Positions 5,437-9,122 of a DNA stretch of 9,122 nt are shown in pieces. The notes beneath the pieces were generated by a model. It did no database searches. It was not told where the DNA came from and worked only from the letters and a program-made list of their open reading frames with translations. Position 1 is the first letter of the stretch. Every line of letters starts with the position of its first letter. A program made the position numbers and the translations under genes. Source of the stretch: UBA6136 sp964344495 (GTDB taxonomy: Bacteria > Pseudomonadota > Gammaproteobacteria > Methylococcales > Methylococcaceae); assembly GCA_964344495.1 (NCBI GenBank), contig CAYFNI010000090.1, forward strand, positions 1-9,122, given 5' to 3'.

Positions 5437-7143
5437 ATGAAAACTCACCTCCAAACCGCTGTTCTGGCAGCGTTTTTTCTTCTGCTGCTGTGCGGTGCAG
5501 GCGTGGGTCGGCCGGCCCTGGCAAACGATCTGAATCCTCTGGAACCGGCCGATACCACCAGCCCGCGCTCAACCTTGCAGGGGTTTCTTGAGATCATGAA
5601 CAAGCGGTTTGAGGACACGCTTGGCCCCAACGGCCTGGTGACTCAGTATATGGCGTCCGACCGCCTGTTCCCGACCGAAAGCGAATACGAACAAGCGATC
5701 ACCATGATGAACCGGCAACGGGGCATTACGGCCAAGTTCATGGATCTGAGCGCCCTGCCACAGGCGTCGATCGACCAGACCGCCTGGCGATTGACGATCC
5801 AGTTGAAGGAGATTCTGGACCGGATCGAGCTTCCACCGATGGAGAGCGTGCCGGATGCCGCGATGATGATTGCCCTCAATCGCAAGAAGTGGACGGTACC
5901 CGATTCGGAGTTGCGCATTGCCTTGGTCGAGTCGGGCCCGCATGAGGGCGAATACCTGTTTACCCAGGATACGGTGCGCCAGATTCCGGATTTTTATAGC
6001 CGGATCAAACGCCAACCCTACCGGCCCGGGGGGTCGCCCGGCATGTACGATTTTGTCTTCCATGCGCCCTCGGGCGTCGCCATGGCGCTGAATGCAATCA
6101 TCCCGCCGCGCTGGCTCTTTGATATCCCGGACGTTGCCAAAGTACTGATTCTCGATCAGCCGCTGTGGCGTTGGTTCGGCATCGTGCTGGTGCTGGGGCT
6201 GATGCTGGGCTTCTTCTGGCTCTGCATCCGGATTTTAAGGCACAAGCGGAGTACCACCCACCTGCATTCGACCCTATGGGAACTGTTGCCGCCCGCCAGT
6301 CTGTTGCTCAGCGCGCCGGTGGCCTATGTGGTCATGGGCGAGGTACTGCGGGTGTCGCCCAACCTGTATGAGGGGCTGACGCTGTCCCTGTGGACGGTGT
6401 TTTATCTGTCGATGACCTGGCTGGTCTGGACCACCGGGAGCGTGTTGGCGGAATGGCTGATCGGTTTCGAGCGGATGCAGTCCAGCAGCACCGATAGCCA
6501 GTTGATCCGGCTGGCGTTGCGGTTGGTATCGACCCTGCTTGCCATTGCCATTCTGATTGAGGGCGCAAACCGGGTCGGATTGCCGTCCTATTCGGTCATT
6601 GCCGGTCTGGGTATCGGCGGTTTGGCGGCCGCTCTGGCTGGACAGCAGGCGTTGGCCAATCTGTTCGGCTCCCTGATCATCATGTTCGAGAAGCCGTTTC
6701 GCATCGGTCACCGGATCAAGGCGGAAGGCATCGAAGGCACGGTCGAGGACATCGGTTTTCGCTGCACCCGGCTGCGCACGCCGGAGAATACCCTGGTCAG
6801 CCTGCCGAGTAGCGAAGTGGTCAATCACACCATCGAGAACCTGACCCTGCGCCAGTACTGGCGGGTCGAGCGTACCCTGCATGTGGGGTTTGAAACGCCC
6901 GTCGCGGCGTTGCGGGGATTCGAAGCCGATCTGTACCGGTCGCTGCAGCAGCGGTCCGATGTCCGCCAGGACACGCTGCGGGTGGCGCTGACCGATATCG
7001 GTTTGCACGGGTATGAAATTCGGGTGGATTTCTCGGTTCGGGCCGGTGACGAGACCGAACACCTGCAGCAATGCGACGGAATTTTCCTGGCCTTCGCCGA
7101 GGCAGCCGAACAGCATCAGATAAGCTTTCAGCGGGCCGAATAG
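5437..7143 (+). CDS. MscS-family mechanosensitive ion channel with periplasmic N-terminal domain
   Basis: A predicted inner-membrane channel that opens under membrane tension to release solutes during osmotic downshock. From ATG 5437 the protein has 568 residues, about twice E. coli MscS (286). In order: a signal peptide with hydrophobic core AVLAAFFLLLLCGAG and likely cleavage after ALA (about 29); a periplasmic region (about 30-240) starting with SPRSTLQGFLEIMNKRF (42-58), a type of segment seen before other long MscS channels; four membrane segments near 244-265, 286-304, 315-338 and 357-376; then the pore-lining helix rich in Gly and Ala (GLGIGGLAAALAGQQALANL, 390-409) leading into EKPFRIGHRI (418-427) and the MscS beta domain to about 475, with a cytoplasmic alpha/beta end. 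Basic residues after the first segment (RHKR) agree with a periplasmic N-terminus. The frame is open upstream to a GTG at 5338, but that start would put residues before the signal peptide and lies upstream of the -10 box. The Shine-Dalgarno is weak. Confidence 0.92.
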   Translation: MKTHLQTAVLAAFFLLLLCGAGVGRPALANDLNPLEPADTTSPRSTLQGFLEIMNKRFEDTLGPNGLVTQYMASDRLFPTESEYEQAITMMNRQRGITAKFMDLSALPQASIDQTAWRLTIQLKEILDRIELPPMESVPDAAMMIALNRKKWTVPDSELRIALVESGPHEGEYLFTQDTVRQIPDFYSRIKRQPYRPGGSPGMYDFVFHAPSGVAMALNAIIPPRWLFDIPDVAKVLILDQPLWRWFGIVLVLGLMLGFFWLCIRILRHKRSTTHLHSTLWELLPPASLLLSAPVAYVVMGEVLRVSPNLYEGLTLSLWTVFYLSMTWLVWTTGSVLAEWLIGFERMQSSSTDSQLIRLALRLVSTLLAIAILIEGANRVGLPSYSVIAGLGIGGLAAALAGQQALANLFGSLIIMFEKPFRIGHRIKAEGIEGTVEDIGFRCTRLRTPENTLVSLPSSEVVNHTIENLTLRQYWRVERTLHVGFETPVAALRGFEADLYRSLQQRSDVRQDTLRVALTDIGLHGYEIRVDFSVRAGDETEHLQQCDGIFLAFAEAAEQHQISFQRAE

Positions 7144-7170
7144 GGGCGTCATGCCCGTGTGTCGAGTCGG

Positions 7171-9122
7171 CTATTTCCGCTGCAGCCGCAGTGAGTTGAC
7201 GACCACAGAGATCGAGCTCAGGGCCATGGCTATCGAGGCGACCATCGGATTGAGCTTGCCGACGGCGGCAATCGGGATGGCCAGCGTGTTGTAGCCGAAC
7301 GCCCAGGCCAGGTTCTGCTTGATGACCTGCAGTGTTTCGGTGCTGATTTCCAGCGCATCGGCGACCTTGGTGATGTCGCCATTCACCAGAGTAAGATCGG
7401 CCGTCTCGATGGCCACGTCGGTCCCGGTGCCGACCGCAAAGCCGACATCGGCCGCCGCCAGGGCGGGAGCGTCGTTGATGCCGTCGCCAATCATGCCCAC
7501 CCGCCGTCCCTGGGCCTGCAGTTCACGCACGAGGGCCAGCTTGTGCTCCGGTCGGGCCTGGGCTATCACGTCATCGATGCCGACCTGCGCCGCGACGAAG
7601 CGGGCGGCGGCTTCGACATCGCCGGTCACCATGAGGGTCCGGATACCGCGCTCGTGCAGGCGGGCAATGGCTTCGACGGCCTGTTGACGGGGTTTGTCGG
7701 CGATGCCGAACAGCCCGGCGGGTTGTGCGTTGATCACGCAAAAGACCGGCGTCTTGCCCTCAGCCGCCAGTGATTCATGTTGTTGCTTGAAGGCCGTCAG
7801 GGTGATGCCCGTTTCTTCCATCCAGACCTGGTTGCCGATGACGACCGACTGCCCTTTCACCGTAGCCTTGAGGCCGCGGCCGGGGAAGGCTTCAAATGTG
7901 TCCGGATTGACCAGTTCGCAGCCGCGCTGCCGCGCATACTCGACCAGCGCCTTGCCGAGAAAATGCTCGGACCGGACCTCGGCCGAGCCGACCAGACAGG
8001 CGAGGTCGTCATCACTCCATGTTGAGAGATTGAACAGATCCGTGACGTAGGGTTTGCCTTCGGTGATGGTGCCGGTCTTGTCGAACAGAATGGTATCGAG
8101 GTGGGTTGCGGTTTCCAGGCTCTCGCCGTTGCGGATGTAGATGCCGCGCTGTGCGGCCTGTCCGGTGCCGACCATGATGGCGGCGGGCGTGGCGAGTCCC
8201 AGCGCGCAGGGGCAGGCGATCAGCAGAACCGTGATGCCGGTTGCAAATGCGGTAGTGAACCCGGCGCCGGCCAGCAGCCAGCCGGTAAAGGTCAGGCCGC
8301 CGATGGCCATGACGCTGGGGACGAATACGGCAGAGATGCGGTCAACGGTTTTCTGGATCGGGAGCTTGGACGATTGCGCCTGATCCACCATGTGGATGAT
8401 GCCGGCCAGCACGGTATCTGCCCCAATCGCCGTGACCCGGACTTGCAGGGCACCGTTGCCGTTGATGCAGCCGCCTACGACCTCATGACCGGGCGTCTTG
8501 ATGACCGGGAGGCTCTCGCCGGTCAGCATCGCTTCGTCCACCGTCGACACACCCTCGGTGACGCAGCCGTCGGTCGGGATCTTCTCGCCCGGACGGATCA
8601 GGATCAGGTCGTCGACAGCCAGATCATCGACCGCGACGGTGACGATTTCACCGTCGCGAATCAGGTGGGCGGTGGGCGGCTGCAGATCCAGCAGGCGGCG
8701 AATCGCAGCATGCGCCCGACCCTTGGCCTTTTCCTCGAGATAGCGGCCCAGCAGCACGAAGCAGATGATGCCGGACGCGGCATCGAAATACAGGTACGGC
8801 CGCCGGAAGAACAGGGCGGCGGTACTGTAGACATAGGCCGCACCGACCCCCAGCACGATGAGGCTGTCCATGTTCGCCGATCGTTGACGTGCCAGCTTGA
8901 TGGCCTTGTCCATGAACGGCTTGCCGGACCAGAACACGATCGGTGTGCTGAGCAGGAACTGCGTCCAGCGCCAGAGGGTGCCAGGCCATTCGGCCATCGC
9001 AATCACGGTGACGGGCAAGCTTAACGCGGCCGCGATCAGTGCTCGGCGGCGCGATTCATGCAGTCGTTGTTCCTCGCGCTCCATGAGCAGCTTGCGCTGG
9101 GTGACGGTATCCAGCGGCAGGG
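7171..9122 (-). CDS. copA: Copper-exporting P1B-type ATPase CopA-like, N-terminus beyond the window
   Basis: An inner-membrane ATPase predicted to pump Cu(I) out of the cytoplasm. The frame is open through the right edge, so the N-terminus, including any HMA metal-binding domain, is not visible. Residues below are numbered from an internal Met at 9084; 12 further residues are coded before it. All eight P1B membrane helices appear present (about 14-32, 38-56, 73-93, 98-115, 252-273, 280-301, 592-607, 613-630). Motifs: TGES (188-191) in the actuator domain; CPC metal site (291-293); DKTGT with the phosphorylated Asp (335-339); SEHFL (372-376), where the family has SEHPL; TGD (487-489); GDGINDAP (533-540). 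The motif YN-TLAI-P and the final MALSS are the Cu(I) (P1B-1) signatures in the last two helices. It converges on the MscS-like gene with a 27-base gap. A silver-pumping role is possible; zinc or cadmium is less likely given YN and MxxSS. Confidence 0.95.
   Translation of the reverse strand, partial: LPLDTVTQRKLLMEREEQRLHESRRRALIAAALSLPVTVIAMAEWPGTLWRWTQFLLSTPIVFWSGKPFMDKAIKLARQRSANMDSLIVLGVGAAYVYSTAALFFRRPYLYFDAASGIICFVLLGRYLEEKAKGRAHAAIRRLLDLQPPTAHLIRDGEIVTVAVDDLAVDDLILIRPGEKIPTDGCVTEGVSTVDEAMLTGESLPVIKTPGHEVVGGCINGNGALQVRVTAIGADTVLAGIIHMVDQAQSSKLPIQKTVDRISAVFVPSVMAIGGLTFTGWLLAGAGFTTAFATGITVLLIACPCALGLATPAAIMVGTGQAAQRGIYIRNGESLETATHLDTILFDKTGTITEGKPYVTDLFNLSTWSDDDLACLVGSAEVRSEHFLGKALVEYARQRGCELVNPDTFEAFPGRGLKATVKGQSVVIGNQVWMEETGITLTAFKQQHESLAAEGKTPVFCVINAQPAGLFGIADKPRQQAVEAIARLHERGIRTLMVTGDVEAAARFVAAQVGIDDVIAQARPEHKLALVRELQAQGRRVGMIGDGINDAPALAAADVGFAVGTGTDVAIETADLTLVNGDITKVADALEISTETLQVIKQNLAWAFGYNTLAIPIAAVGKLNPMVASIAMALSSISVVVNSLRLQRK

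Noticed and set aside
6274..7152. A 292-codon minus-strand open frame opposite the MscS gene
   Set aside because: The plus-strand frame carries membrane helices and the MscS signature; the minus frame is rich in Gln, Arg and Gly as expected of a shadow.
7144..7156. GGGC/GCCC hairpin between the MscS-like and copA genes
   Set aside because: Only 4 pairs with a 5-base loop and no T-run on either strand; too weak to call a terminator.
8101..9024. A 307-codon plus-strand open frame opposite the copper ATPase
   Set aside because: It lies inside a gene with all P1B motifs and has no recognisable domain; Asp, Gly and Arg richness marks it as a shadow.
1..9122. CRISPR arrays, insertion sequences, toxin-antitoxin or defence genes
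   Set aside because: No repeated spacer pattern, terminal inverted repeats with transposase, or small paired genes of that type were found on either strand.

Overview
The window is GC-rich, densely coded chromosomal DNA, most likely from a gammaproteobacterium. This rests on a Rep-type UvrD-like helicase, a ComM (YifB-type) AAA+ protein and a UbiK (BMFP/YqiC) ubiquinone factor packed together beside a tRNA-Arg. No genus can be named from the sequence alone.

Layout. At the left edge is a tRNA-Arg (anticodon CCG) on the minus strand, cut by the window edge. Next, reading leftwards on the minus strand, come ubiK (3891-3640), comM (3630-2107) and rep (2083-74). They are separated by only 9 and 23 bases and probably form one transcription unit pointing at the tRNA. 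Divergent from ubiK is a small unrecognised plus-strand gene (4038-4367), which converges on a minus-strand gene for an exported DUF2092 protein (5220-4426). Divergent from that is a large MscS-family mechanosensitive channel with a signal peptide and an extra periplasmic N-terminal domain (5437-7143). The last gene, minus strand, is a copper-type P1B ATPase (copA-like). It lacks its N-terminus because it runs off the right edge (7171 to beyond 9122).

How the genes relate. The left part holds housekeeping genes: replication restart (Rep), branch migration of recombination intermediates (ComM), ubiquinone synthesis (UbiK) and translation (tRNA). The right part is envelope and homeostasis: an exported protein of unknown role divergent from a channel that should release solutes under membrane tension, and a copper exporter. 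No gene is visibly broken.

No CRISPR array, insertion sequence, phage gene, toxin-antitoxin pair or recognisable defence system was seen, and I found no convincing undescribed multi-gene system. The points most worth a second look are the divergent DUF2092/MscS pair, the HP-to-HF change in the copper ATPase nucleotide-binding domain, the small unknown gene at 4038-4367, and the leaderless-looking GTG starts of comM and rep. There is no gene-free stretch over 300 bases; the longest gap (5221-5436, 216 bases) is the divergent promoter region before DUF2092 and MscS.
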